Shown: one piece after another, positions 34,873 through 45,072 of the stretch | Layout: the number at the start of each line of letters is the position of its first letter | Position numbering within the stretch: position 1 is the first letter of the stretch | Origin: Raffaelea ambrosiae | Taxonomy: Eukaryota > Ascomycota > Sordariomycetes > Ophiostomatales > Ophiostomataceae | Assembly: GCA_002778195.1 (NCBI GenBank) | Contig: PCDI01000015.1 | Span: forward strand, 147,429-211,428 | Direction of reading: 5' to 3' | Length of the DNA stretch: 64,000 bases | Program-made: the position numbers and the translations under genes | The notes under the pieces: model-generated | The model's database searches: none | Seen by the model: the letters and a program-made list of their open reading frames with translations, nothing else | Told to the model about the DNA's origin: nothing

Positions 34873-35522
34873 GACGGGTGGCGTTCTGTGTGGTTGTCTG
34901 GGTTGCGCAAAGAAAGCAAGAACCCTTGGAGGTTTTTGGTCCACTGAACGCGGGGCCTCAAAAAAGCTTCCCTGAAATTATGCGCTAGGCAAGGCTGTCG
35001 CGCGCCGCCCCTTCAGTTGCGTTCGAGGTCACGTGTGTATGACATAAGCGAGTTCAAGATGTGAGTTGGGCTTGACAGTGTTGCATATCAAACGAGGTTT
35101 CTAAAGTATCCTACACGAATTTCTTGTCATATACCATATAAAGCTTCCGTAATACTGAGGAGAGCTCAATATTAATCCGACTGAGCCTGGGGACAGCGCT
35201 GTCTTTCAAAAGTTGGTTCTGATGGCGGTTGTGGTGCCAGGTAGTGCTAAGGCTACCTTGATATAGCCAGGATCGATTTCAACGACACAAAGTAGTAGAA
35301 ATGTACAAAAGAGTATGATATTATTCACTCCAGGCTTAGAAAGCCTCTTCAGAGATACGAAAAGCTTCGCACACTGGGTGCGCAGATCGTGCAAGTGTCT
35401 GCAAGGCTGCCGTATATTCAGCAAAAAAAAAAATCGGATCATGATTGGCGGGCTGCAGGGATGGCGGGGAAAGCCCTGAAAAGCTGCCGCATTGGCTAGC
35501 GTCATAGCTTCCAGGCTTTAGC

Positions 35523-35557
<35 letters not shown>

Positions 35558-35590
35558 CCGTCAGGTCTCTGACGCCAGCTGACAGCAAAC
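34873..35590. promoter_or_regulatory. Divergent promoter region of SNU114 and FRG1
   Basis: 718 bp separate the two start codons. The FRG1 side carries 12 CAA units at 35522-35557, ending 33 nt before the ATG, probably in its 5' leader. No other gene is seen. Confidence 0.6.
35522..35557 (+). repeat. (CAA)12 in the presumed FRG1 5' leader
   Basis: Twelve perfect CAA units a short distance upstream of the FRG1 ATG. In RNA this would be an unstructured leader. Confidence 0.9.
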
Positions 35591-36461
35591 ATGGTGAAGC
35601 CACTCCATTTTAAGGGCGACAAAAAGGTGAAGAAGCGGAAGCACAGAGAGAAGGAGAAAGCGAACGAAGCGAAAAAGCAGAGGGCGCTCCAGCTCCTGAA
35701 TGAAGAAGAGATCGCCGAAGACGACAGCTGGGTCTCTGCTGAAGCCCTGGGCGATGTGACCGGACCTGTCATGTTTGTCCTGCCAGGCGCGACGCCGACA
35801 TCACTAGCATCGGATGCCATTGGAAAGGTCTTTGCCATGCCGATCGAGAACATTGTAGATGGGAACCCGTCGAGCGCAGAGCCACACGACGTCAGACAGG
35901 TCTGGGTCGCCAACCGGGTAGTGGGAACAGAGCAGTTTCGATTCAAGGGACATCATGGAAAGTAGGTCAAGGCACAGACGCTTCGCTGAATTTGGACTCC
36001 TTGTCTCACAGCCATCATTATGCAGATACCTAGGATGCGATAAGTACGGCATGCTGTCGGCAACCGCCATCGCAGTCTCCCCGCTGGAGTCCTTCACGCT
36101 ATCGACAACCGAGGACGCACCCGAAACATTCCAAATTAAAACAACACACGACACCTACCTTGCCGTCCAGGACTCAACTACGTCTAAATCAAGTGGGCCT
36201 GACATCCGTGGCGATGCTACCGAGACGAGCCCCAGTACAGCAGTTCGCTTGCGCATGCAGGCACGATTCAAACCAACAATCAAGGCGAGCAAGGAAGAAA
36301 AGGCGAGAGAAAAGATCAGCCGACGCGAGCTAGAAGATGCGGTGGGACGGAGGCTGGAAGACGACGAGGTCAAACTACTGAAGCGGGCTCGGAAAGAGGG
36401 CGATTATCACGAGAAGCTGCTGGACATCAAAGTGAAGAGCAAGCACGACAAGTATGGTTGA
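35591..36461 (+). CDS. FRG1: FRG1-like spliceosome-associated protein
   Basis: Two exons, 35591-35961 and 36026-36461, give 268 residues. A Lys-rich N-terminus (KGDKKVKKRKHREKEK) serves as likely nuclear and nucleolar signal and RNA-binding patch. The FRG1 beta-trefoil (fascin-like) domain follows: VWVANRVVGTEQFRFKGHHG, then KYLGCDKYGMLSATAIAVSP, then ETFQIKTTHDTYLAV. The basic C-terminus matches the family (ISRRELEDAVGRRLEDDEVK, LKRARKEGDYHEKLLDIKVK). FRG1 associates with the spliceosome C complex and with actin or RNA processing in animals. Its 3' end is only 74 bp from the convergent WDR89-like gene. Confidence 0.93.
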
Positions 36462-36535
36462 CGCTCACGAATAACAAAGCGCGACAGAGTGCAAGGAGAT
36501 AGGAGCTTCGCTAGAATTGCATTAAATGGGATACC

Positions 36536-37777
36536 CTACGATGGCGGTCGCCATGCTCTGATCTTGCCGTCCTCGCCACAGGTGTAGACGAGCTGTTGCT
36601 CGTCGAATACGCAGAAACCACGGACAAGTTCTGGGCCATGAGCTCCTGGAAGGCCCACAACAGAATCCAGATCGAACCCCCATTCTTGGTTTTTGGTCAA
36701 ATAGACCAGCTTAAATAGCTCGGAACTGGAAGACGAGACTCGTGGTTAGAAAGGCGAAGAAAGGCCCAGACAAATCAAAGAGTGCAAAGGAACTTACTCT
36801 TGAGACCCCACACCAAGCACGGCTCCAGACTGCCCAACCTTCGGCACCATGTTGGCCACGTATTGGCAGTTTGCTGCCTGTCTTACATCTCCAAAGTCTT
36901 TCGTGGCGGATCCGGTGGCTTGTTCATCAGCCATGTCGTACAGTGCCAGTTTCTCGTCGTGTGACAACGCGTAAACCTCCGTATCATTGAGGAATCCAGC
37001 GTGGTGCACGGAGCCGTGGTTGAAAGCTTGCGCGACAACCTCATCTTCGTCTGCTATCCTGGTATCGCATATGTTCACGATACCATCTGTGGACCCCGAC
37101 AGAAGGATATGTGAATTGGTTGGGTGGTAGTTTAGCTATTGAAGTTAGCATTCTTCTCCCATACGCCAGCTTGGGGCTTAGTGAGAACATACCTCAGTCA
37201 CGTCGTCGCTATGCACGTCGTTGTACCTGAGCCTTGGCAATGTTCCAGCCCGAACATCCCTACGTTTGTTAGACATCTGACACCACATTTCAAACGGAGA
37301 GAAAAACCTGCCAAATCACGATGGAAGCCTGGTAATCTGCCAACTCTGTTCCAGCTGCAATAGAATGGGTTTGCGTTTCGCAGGCCAATGATACTATGCT
37401 GGCATTGCATGATCCTAAAACTTTAGTCAACGGAAGTGGAACACGCATTCAGAGTGCTTAGTGAGCTTACCAACTTGGATAGACACTTGCGGTCCCTGAG
37501 CAGATTCTCGGAGATCCCAAACAGCTACAGTGCCATTCTCGCCAGCTGTTGCCAAGACGCACCCGGCTGCATCTAACGGCCTGGCTGCTGCGAGGTTGCC
37601 GTGAGATGTGTTATAAGTTTTCTTTGGGCCACTGGCCAGCCGCAGAGGATCAAACAAGGAAAGTTTTCCGTCTGAGGAGATTGTTGCTATCCCAGATGCT
37701 ATCGGAATCAAGTTGAGCACGTATGGAGCTTCTGCACCAGGGAACTGGTACTCAGCCGCTCCCACGAGCTCGTACAT
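36536..37777 (-). CDS. WD40-repeat protein, WDR89-like
   Basis: Five exons on the minus strand give 334 residues: 37777-37471, 37414-37312, 37259-37193, 37135-36798, 36725-36536. WD repeats are visible as ATAGENGTVAVWDLR, YQASIVIWDVRAG, HILLSGSTDGIVNICDTRI, VYALSHDEKLALYDM and LVYTCGEDGKIRAWRPPS. The layout and size match the WDR89 family, a scaffold of unclear function. The second intron must be GC-AG (ATTTG/GCAGGT...CTAACAAACGTAG/G) to give the continuous IVIWDVRAG; any GT donor breaks the frame. Four of five introns are under 80 nt. It is transcribed divergently from Hrd3. Confidence 0.88.
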
Positions 37778-38323
37778 GGCGTACGAGGGGGAGTAGTGCT
37801 CTCCCGGTGACGTATATATAAGAGATTGTGTGAATATTCCAAACTTGGAAGTTCAAAAGGGTTTTTAATTGTGCCGCTTTTTATCCCCCCCCGAAATTAG
37901 GAAATATGAAATGCCTCTCATAACCAAGCAGGCAATCGGCGGGAAAAAAAAAGTTGATGCTCTTACAACTCTCACAAAGTCCGTCTTATTGAAAATGACT
38001 AATCGCATAAATTAAAGTGGACCAGTATACGGATAACCGTGACGTAACTGGCTGGCTGGCTATGGCAGGTACGTACCGATAGCTCTGAGGCCATGTTGCC
38101 AGCTTGCAGCCAGGGACCTGTAGCGATCCTGGGTTGCCACCAAAACGACAACACTCCTCATCCGCGCTCACGATGGCCCACGCTTAGAAATGACCACGAC
38201 GCAGCACATGTTCTTCCGTCGTTAGATGGATTTGAGCGTCCTTCATTTCTCTAGAACAATGGTTTTCATTTTTAACCTTATTTAAGCTTTCTCCTTTCTT
38301 CTGATCTCTTCTTCGATCACAAG
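37778..38323. promoter_or_regulatory. Divergent promoter region of the WDR89-like gene and HRD3
   Basis: 546 bp. A TATATATAAG box on the plus strand at about 37812-37821 and a CT-rich stretch (38285-38320) before the Hrd3 start are visible. No further gene is recognised. Confidence 0.5.
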
Positions 38324-41117
38324 ATGCGACAACCACTCTTTTGGTTCCTCCGTACGTCGCGAAACCCTTTCTTCGGCTTCCCCAGGATGGCATCCACCAA
38401 AGAATCAGACACTGACGTTTGTGAACATCTAGTGCTTCTGCAGGGCGCATCCGTCACCTGCGCCGAGCCACAGGACGGAGCGCGACTAGACGAGCAAGGA
38501 GCTGGCACAGATAGCGGAGCTGTGGTCCCAGAAAACACGCGAGCAAACGACATTCTTCATACAAGCCCGACAGGCGAAAGCCGACCCAAGGGTACGCGTA
38601 GAGGCCCCAATTTGGATCATAAATAGTGGAAGTGTAGTGCGAGCTGGTGGGCGTCGTGAGATGTCGATGCTAACATATGGCGATGGTTTCCAGGTAGCGA
38701 TTTGGTCGACGCAGCATTCTCCAAATTGGCCTCCATTCCCCAGCATGCCTACCTGAAACGGCGGAGACGAAGTGGCATGTTCTCGACGGCTGTTCGCTTT
38801 GTGCTGAAGGCAGCACCAAGCCTCTCCATGCGGGCACCGCCACCGCCCCAACAGCAAGACGCAGCAACGAAAACGGTCCCGGAACCCCTCCTTGAAGCAG
38901 TCGAGCTGCTAGAGGAATCAGCGCGTTACGACAATGCCGACGCCCTCTACCTCCTCGCCGAAATGAACTTTTACGGCAACTACTCCCACCCTCGAAACTT
39001 CCCTTCTGCCTTCCACTACTACCTGCGGCTCGCCGATATTCATGGCAACAGCTCCGCTATGTACATGGTTGGGTTAATGTACTCGACCGGTATTGGCAAC
39101 GCAGTCGAGCGTGACCAAGCCCGTGCCCTGCTCTATTATACCTTTGCGGCCCTCCGGGGACACACACGCGCCGAGATGACTGTTGGCGCACGGCATCACG
39201 TGGGAATTGGCACACCCAGGAGCTGCGAAGAAGCTGTCAAATACTACAAGCGCGTAGCGGACAAGGCAATTGCCTGGTACCGCTCCGGGCCACCCGGTGG
39301 CATGGGCTGGGTCCAGCAGCCGTACCGGATAGCCGATGAGCTTGGCGGTGTCTACGGCGAAGGAGCCAGTGCGATCAGCTCTGGTATCAACGCTCTTCGC
39401 GCCCAACCGCACTCGGATGCTTATGCCTCTATTGACGACATTATCGAATACCTCGATTTGATGGCGCAGAAGGGAGACTTTAAGGCCGCTCTCAACGTAG
39501 GTCGCATTTACTACGAAGGCCAGCGAAGCCTTGACCGCGATTTCCAGATGGCACGCAAGTACTTTTTGATGGTCGCCAGTAAGTACTGGAAGAAAGATGG
39601 CCGCGTCGTGGATGCCCCCAAACCTTCCCTGGATAAGACAGCAGGTAAGGCCGCTGGGTACCTGGGACGCATCTACCTGCGCGGCGATGGTGTAGAACAG
39701 AGTTTCGAGCGGGCCCAGTCGTGGCTGGATCGAGGCATCGTACAGAGCGATGCGCAGTCCCAGTACTACATGGGCCTGATGCTGTTACATGGCTACGGAG
39801 GCCTAAAAAACCTGGGTCGGGCCACGGAGCTGTTCAGGGATGCCGCAGAGCAGGACTTTGCACCGGCACAGGTGGAGCTTGGTGTGCTGTATCTGGATCA
39901 GGGCCAACCAGAGGACCTCCGGATAGCAAACGATTATTTTGAGTTGGCCATCAGGTACGGCAACATGCAGGCCATGTATTATCTCGCAGAGATGATCCAC
40001 CACGGAGCTGGGCGCGATAAGGCGTGCGCGCCGGCTCTTAACTACTACAAGCTCGTGGCCGAGAAGGCCGATCCCCTTGTGTCGTCGTGGACAGAGGCCA
40101 ACCAAGCCTACGAGAATGGAGACTACGAGCTGGCGCTCCTCGAGTATCTAGGCGCAGCCGAACAAGGTTACGAGAAGGCACAGAACAACATTGGCTACCT
40201 GCTTGACCCCCAGCAGTCCAGCCTGTCGTTACAGTCGTTGCTCGGATTGTCGTCTCTCAAGTCCGGCCTCCTGGACAACCCCACGCTCGGCCTCATTCAT
40301 TGGACGCGCTCATCGCGGCAGAACAATGTTGACGCGCTGGTCAAGATGGGTGACTACTACCTATACGGCATCGGCACGGAGAAGAATGTGGACAAGGCTG
40401 TTCAATGCTACTCGGGCGCCTCAGAATACCAGCAGAGTGCACAGGCCATATTCAACCTGGGGTGGATGCACGAAAACGGAGTTGGTCTCGATCAGGACTA
40501 CCACTTGGCTAAGCGGTATTACGATATCGCCCTGACAGCCAACGAAGAAGCTTACCTTCCGGTGACGCTCAGCCTGCTCAAGCTGCGCATTCGGAGTGCC
40601 TGGAATACTTTGACACACGGCGACATCAATTCTATTCAGGACGAGCCAGGTAAGGCCATCCTCTTTGTTTACCTTGCTGTGCTTTGAAAACGTGGGCTTG
40701 CTAACAATCCCTTCCCTTCAATTAGCATTGACACGATCGTGGTCATTTACGGAATGGCTAGATGCATTTGCCAGTAGTGGCCAGAATCACTACGAAGATG
40801 AAATGTACGATGACTTGTATGACGAAGAGTACTTGGATGATCCCGAGAACCTGGAAGACTTGGGTGATCTGTCCTTGGTGGAGCCTGTCATTATTATTGG
40901 GCTTGTTATGGCCATTGTCTTTCTCCTGTATTATAGGCAGCAGAGGCAGGTCGCCCACCGCCGCGAGGAGGAGGAAGAGAGACGGCGGCAGCAGCAGCCG
41001 GTGAACGGTGTTCAGGAAGCCAACGGGTTTGCTGACCCGGCCGCAAACCGAGGGTTCTTTCCTCCCGCAGGAGACCCCGATCAGGCAGATTGGCTGGCTG
41101 GCGGAGTAGGGCATTAA
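38324..41117 (+). CDS. HRD3: ERAD ubiquitin-ligase subunit Hrd3 (SEL1L homologue)
   Basis: Three exons, 38324-38591, 38694-40649 and 40726-41117, give 871 residues. Many Sel1-like repeats are visible: DALYLLAEMNFYGNYSHPRN, AMYMVGLMYSTGIGNAVERD, AAGYLGRIYLRGDGVEQSFE, QSQYYMGLMLLHGYGG, ALVKMGDYYLYGIGTEKN, AIFNLGWMHENGVGLDQDYH. One transmembrane segment near the C-terminus (PVIIIGLVMAIVFLLYY) is followed by a cytosolic basic and Gln-rich tail. Hrd3 is the ER-lumenal substrate receptor and partner of the Hrd1 E3 ligase. The first exon is odd: a signal peptide is expected, but MRQPLFWFLRTSRNPFFGFP is a poor one, so an upstream exon may be missing. The splice to SDLVDAAFSKL fits the family. Confidence 0.92.
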
Positions 41118-41385
41118 GCCCGTTTGGAAGGAGTAGAAGTATGTATATAGAACTGCAGAAGAAAAGGAAGTGCACGAAGATGAAAATGTATTATATCATT
41201 GGTTTAGCTGGTTTCATATAAGCATGGTTAAAAGCGCGTTCGAATTTGAGTACAGTGAAATAGAAATGGGGTTTCAAAGCTCACTTTCTTTCCAACATCC
41301 CTTTTAAAAATAAAAATAAAAATCACCAAAAACACCACAAATAAGTAAATAAAATAATAAGTAAAACCTGGAACAATCCAACCTG
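41118..41385. other. 3' flank of HRD3
   Basis: A/T-rich; no gene seen. Confidence 0.5.
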
Positions 41386-41624
41386 CACGAAAAAAAATAA
41401 AAAATAAAAAATAAAAAAATAAAAAAATAAAAAAATAAAAAATAAAAAATAAAAAATAAAAAATAAAAAATAAAAAATAAAAAATAAAAAATAAAAAATA
41501 AAAAATAAAAAATAAAANNNNNNNNNNNNNNNNNNNNAAAAAATAAAAAATAAAAAATAAAAAATAAAAAATAAAAAATAAAAAATAAAAAATAAAAAAT
41601 AAAAAATAAAAAATAAAAAATAAA
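41386..41624. repeat. (AAAAAAT)n low-complexity repeat with assembly gap
   Basis: A run of AAAAAT and AAAAAAT units interrupted by 20 undetermined bases at 41518-41537. The gap is probably a placeholder where the repeat was not resolved, so the true length is unknown. The repeat ends directly at the 3' end of 5S gene 2. Confidence 0.95.
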
Positions 41625-41743
41625 ACGTACAACAGCGGGTATTCGCTGGTCGTCACCGACCCAACTACTAATCCGCCGATTACTGGTTTAACTAGGGGAG
41701 AGCGGACGGGATCCCGTGCTTTCCAGTATCTATGGTCGTACGT
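41625..41743 (-). rRNA. 5S ribosomal RNA gene, copy 2
   Basis: 119 nt on the minus strand, starting ACGTACGACCATAGATACTG and ending CTGTTGTACGT. It is identical to copy 1 except at positions 8 from each end. These two positions face each other in helix I: G-C in copy 1 and A-U in copy 2. On the transcribed sense the gene is followed by TTTTATTTTTT, which supplies a Pol III terminator. It looks functional. Confidence 0.93.
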
Positions 41744-41766
41744 GCTAAAAGTACGCATTAGTCTTC

Positions 41767-41774
41767 CTTAAGTA
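41767..41774 (-). promoter_or_regulatory. TATA-like box upstream of 5S gene 2
   Basis: TACTTAAG on the minus strand at -31 to -24, the same position as TATTTAAG in copy 1. Confidence 0.6.
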
Positions 41775-42027
41775 GGCTTTCTCGCATTTCACTCCACTAT
41801 TAAAGGTGGTCAAGCGGCAAGAGCTTTCTACGTACTCGCCTATTCCAACCGCAAATCTTCAAAGCTATATACCCCCCTCCCTCCTCCCTTTCCTTATAAA
41901 CCCTCATTTTTTAAGTAAGGAACCGGCCATTTGAAGGATTCTAGGGGATGCACAACTTCTGCACCCAGTGCCGTTCAGGGCATCTGATTGCTCCCGCCTT
42001 TTCTCTCAGCCTCCCCTCTCTAGGACT

Positions 42028-42880
42028 ATGTTGACCCCGGCCGCCAAGCGGCGCCGAAGGGCCGAGGCGGCCACTGCCACACTGAAGAGACCATTCCGGT
42101 CACCCATGGTACGGACTGCTCAGAGCAAACAGCACCCAGGGAGTAGTCAGTCTGCTGCGGAAAACAGGGACAGCACACCGGCGTCAGAAGAACAACGGGC
42201 CGACATATTCCATCCAACACCGACCCTAGATGTAAGGAAACGCAAACGACCAGTATCTCTCACTGCACCAGGAACACCAAAGGCCACACTCCCTGTTTTC
42301 ACTTCACTGGAAGACCTGGTGGAGCACTTTTCACAGGATCTGGATGCGGGTGATCGCACACTGCAGCAGAATCGGATGCATGCACCCGCATCATTGCAAG
42401 ACAACGCAATACCTACCAGTGAAAACACTGCAGAAGATCCACCAGACTCGCAGTCTACAGCAGGCGGCACAGACAAGGAGCTGCGCATACTGATCAGCCG
42501 CTGGCGCGACGCTGGGCGCATGGCTGCCGATGAGGTGTTTGGGATAGTGTCTGAGCGTGTGGAGCGTGCCGGGGGTGTGCAAGCCTGGCGAAAGATGATG
42601 CAGTCAAGTGCAGACTATGGAAATGAAACAAAACAACGGCAACGAAGACGATCGGAGGAGGGTAGTAGTGACGGGGATGGCGGAGAAGAGGACGAAGAAG
42701 AAGAGGCCGAGGAGGCAGACGGTAATAAGGTTTGTTCTCTCATTCAGGATCAAACCACAATCGGGCATGAAGCTAACTTTGTCTTACTAGGAGTTCACAA
42801 TGACTATGATGTTGGCGAGTCTGGGTGTGGATCCAGACGTTCTTGGTTACGACGAGACAGAAGACAGGTGGAAAGACTGA
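42028..42880 (+). CDS. Mei5/Sfr1-like recombination mediator
   Basis: Two exons, 42028-42729 and 42791-42880, give 263 residues. The N-terminus is basic and disordered, with KRPFRSPMVRT, a short motif like those in Sfr1/Mei5 N-termini. The conserved C-terminal part reads LRILISRWRDAGRMAADEVF, VSERVERAGGVQAWRKMM, a Glu/Asp-rich acidic insert and, in exon 2, EFTMTMMLASLGVDPDVLGY. These are features of the Mei5/Sfr1 (Dds20) family, which pairs with Swi5/Sae3 to help Rad51 or Dmc1 load on single-stranded DNA. Only the donor after AAG (42730, GTTTGT) keeps frame; the nearer GTAATA does not. The assignment is from motif memory. Confidence 0.72.
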
Positions 42881-43308
42881 TTTCGAAGTGCATTTTGCTG
42901 GGAGACATAGATACCCTCGAAAAGATATGATGACAGTTCTTGTAGCATATAATGGGACAGAAAATAGCAGGTACGCATGGGAAACCCATGAACTCATCAT
43001 TTCACATATATAAATATATAACTCCTAACGACAGATTTATCTGGGACCAGCCCGGTCACCGTGATTGTCCTTCCGGCTGTCGGTTGCCGTGATCAATCCT
43101 CCCCTTTGACGTTGCCATCGTATCCGGGGTTCCTCAAACTCCGTGGTCAAAAGCCACTGCAGAACTACAAATACAAACCGGGTATACCACGCCCTTTGCA
43201 ACGAGAGTGTAAAAAATAAAAACACAAAAAACACAAAAAAAACACGAAGAACAAATCGTGAAAGACGGTCGTGTACGTGTGACTTAAAAGTATCCCCTTG
43301 GACATATT
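42881..43308. other. Intergenic region between convergent genes
   Basis: 3' flanks of the Mei5-like gene and the unknown nuclear-type gene. A-rich, no gene seen. Confidence 0.6.
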
Positions 43309-44433
43309 CTAGTCAATATCCATGGCATCTGGGTCGTCGTCGGTGCTGTGACTGCTATTCATTGGCGATGCAGGTAACGGCGTTGACTCGTCGTCAGCCA
43401 TATTGTCCTCGTCTGCCTGGAGCCGCGCTTGCGCTTCTTGCTGGCGTTCCCGGATGCGCGCGCGCGCATCCAGGATGGCCTGCCGTACGCTATCATGCTC
43501 CCTCGGCACGGACAGCGAACTCGGGTCGTGATAGAGCACAAGTTGCATACCGGCCAGTTCGCCGTCTTTGTTGGGCAGAATGGGCCGCGGGATGATGGGC
43601 TTCGTGGCGGCAACAGCGGCCATGGTCGACGACCGAGCAGCTTCGCGCAGGTGCTTCTCAATGTCGGGGAGAAAGACGAGCTTGCCGTCGCCACCGGCCT
43701 CGCTCTCGGAGCCGCTGGCTAGCTCGTCGTCGAGATCGTAGATGTAGACCTTGTACTTGGAGTCGTCGAGGCGCATGTCCTCGTCTGCGGCGGTGGTTGC
43801 GCCAGTCGCTGCTGGTGGTGATACTGGTGGCATGGGTTGTTCTGGCGACGTCACGGCCGACAGCACTGGGTTCGCTCCCGAGGCCGATGGCGGTGCTGCC
43901 GGTACCGGCGCATCCGGCAGCCCAGCTGGAGAAGGATTGGATGATGGCGGCGCACAGGGCGAGGTCAAAGTGGAGGCCGGGAAGGACTTCTCGACGGGCG
44001 ATACCCGGGGACTCTCAACGGGGACATACAGCTTGGCGCCGCCACGCTCTGCAATTGGGGTCAGTAAAATAGGGGGGACCCGTGGGAGATAACAACAAGC
44101 AAGGGAGCCAATGCGCAAGGGCACAAGAAGGGAAGGAAGGGAAACTAGCGAGCTGGCATGCGCGACATGGGTTGCGCTGGACAGCTGCATCGCTGGCTGC
44201 GCTGTCTTGCTTGTGCGCAAGATAAGCAGCGGCAAAAGGGACAGCAGCGAAAGGACGGTTTATTCACAGGGTGGCCACCTACCCAAATGCAGCAGACTCA
44301 ACCGCTTCGACAGCCGCTCGTTGCCGTCGGGTGCGTCCAGAGCCTTGCGTTTGCCGTGCCGGGCAAGGCTCGGGGCCTCTGGAGTATCCATGTAGGACGC
44401 GCTGGGGGGCGGCGTTGTGGATTGCAGCATCAT
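43309..44433 (-). CDS. Conserved fungal protein of unknown function
   Basis: Two exons on the minus strand, 44433-44283 and 44048-43309, give 296 residues. Exon 1 carries TPPPSASYMDTPEAPSLARH and GNERLSKRLSLLHL; the join reads LHLERGGAKLYVPVESPRVS. A Pro/Ala/Ser-rich linker precedes a conserved-looking block DSKYKVYIYDLDDELA, LVFLPDIEKHLRE, ELAGMQLVLYHDPSSLSVPR and ARARIRERQQEAQ. It ends in an acidic tail (DDDPDAMDID). I have seen this pattern in uncharacterised Pezizomycotina proteins but know no function. Nuclear location is a guess from composition. The start at 44433 is chosen because upstream residues look like leader; an alternative ATG lies at 44541. Confidence 0.75.
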
Positions 44434-45072
44434 CTTCGCTGGCACTGACAGCTGCGGTGGAGATTTGTGGTTGGCAGAATGGACGTTGGTGGATTTGGGG
44501 CGGCGCTCGGCCACAGAAGGGGGGAAAAGTACACCACACAAGTCGTCTTATTTTCGTGTTGCTTCCAGCTCTTTCCTTTTTCGTCCTTTTTTTTTCTACA
44601 CGCTTCTTCTGGTTCTTCTGTCCCACACGGCACTCCGAATACACGCTCGTTATCTTTGTGCAGCACCACACACCCCTTGCAGGCGTTGTTCTGCACTTTT
44701 GTTGCTCTCTTCTTTCCGTCTCGGCAAGCCTGGCAGAGCTTGGCTATCAGCTACCGTCGCTGCTGCTGCTGCTGCTGCTGCCGCTGCCGGCCACACTATC
44801 TTGGATCTCGGCTCCCAATTGGCGAGACTAGAGCGGCTCTCTTGCCAATCCGAAGGAATGGGACACCGGATTGGATAGTCGAAGCTGGATAGACGGTGAC
44901 TCAGACCGCCTCCTCGGCTCGCAGGGCTTCCCTTTCGCCCCTTATCTCTCGGTTGTTGCTGTTGTTGTTGCTTGTTGCCTGCGGCTCTTCTAGGTCTGCG
45001 ACGCAGTCTGTATCGAATTGAGCCCTGCCAACGGCGGCTGCTTGTAGATTAGGCGGTGGTGCAGGGCGGAAC
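44434..45072. promoter_or_regulatory. Divergent promoter region of the unknown gene and ALA1
   Basis: 639 bp. It includes CT-rich sequence at 44560-44620 and a CTG/GCT repeat at 44758-44782. No separate gene is seen. Confidence 0.5.

Noticed and set aside
41386..41743. 5S-derived SINE with tail
   Set aside because: The repeat is T-rich, not A-rich, on the 5S sense strand. The 5S is full length with a conserved -31 box, and no target-site duplication is evident.
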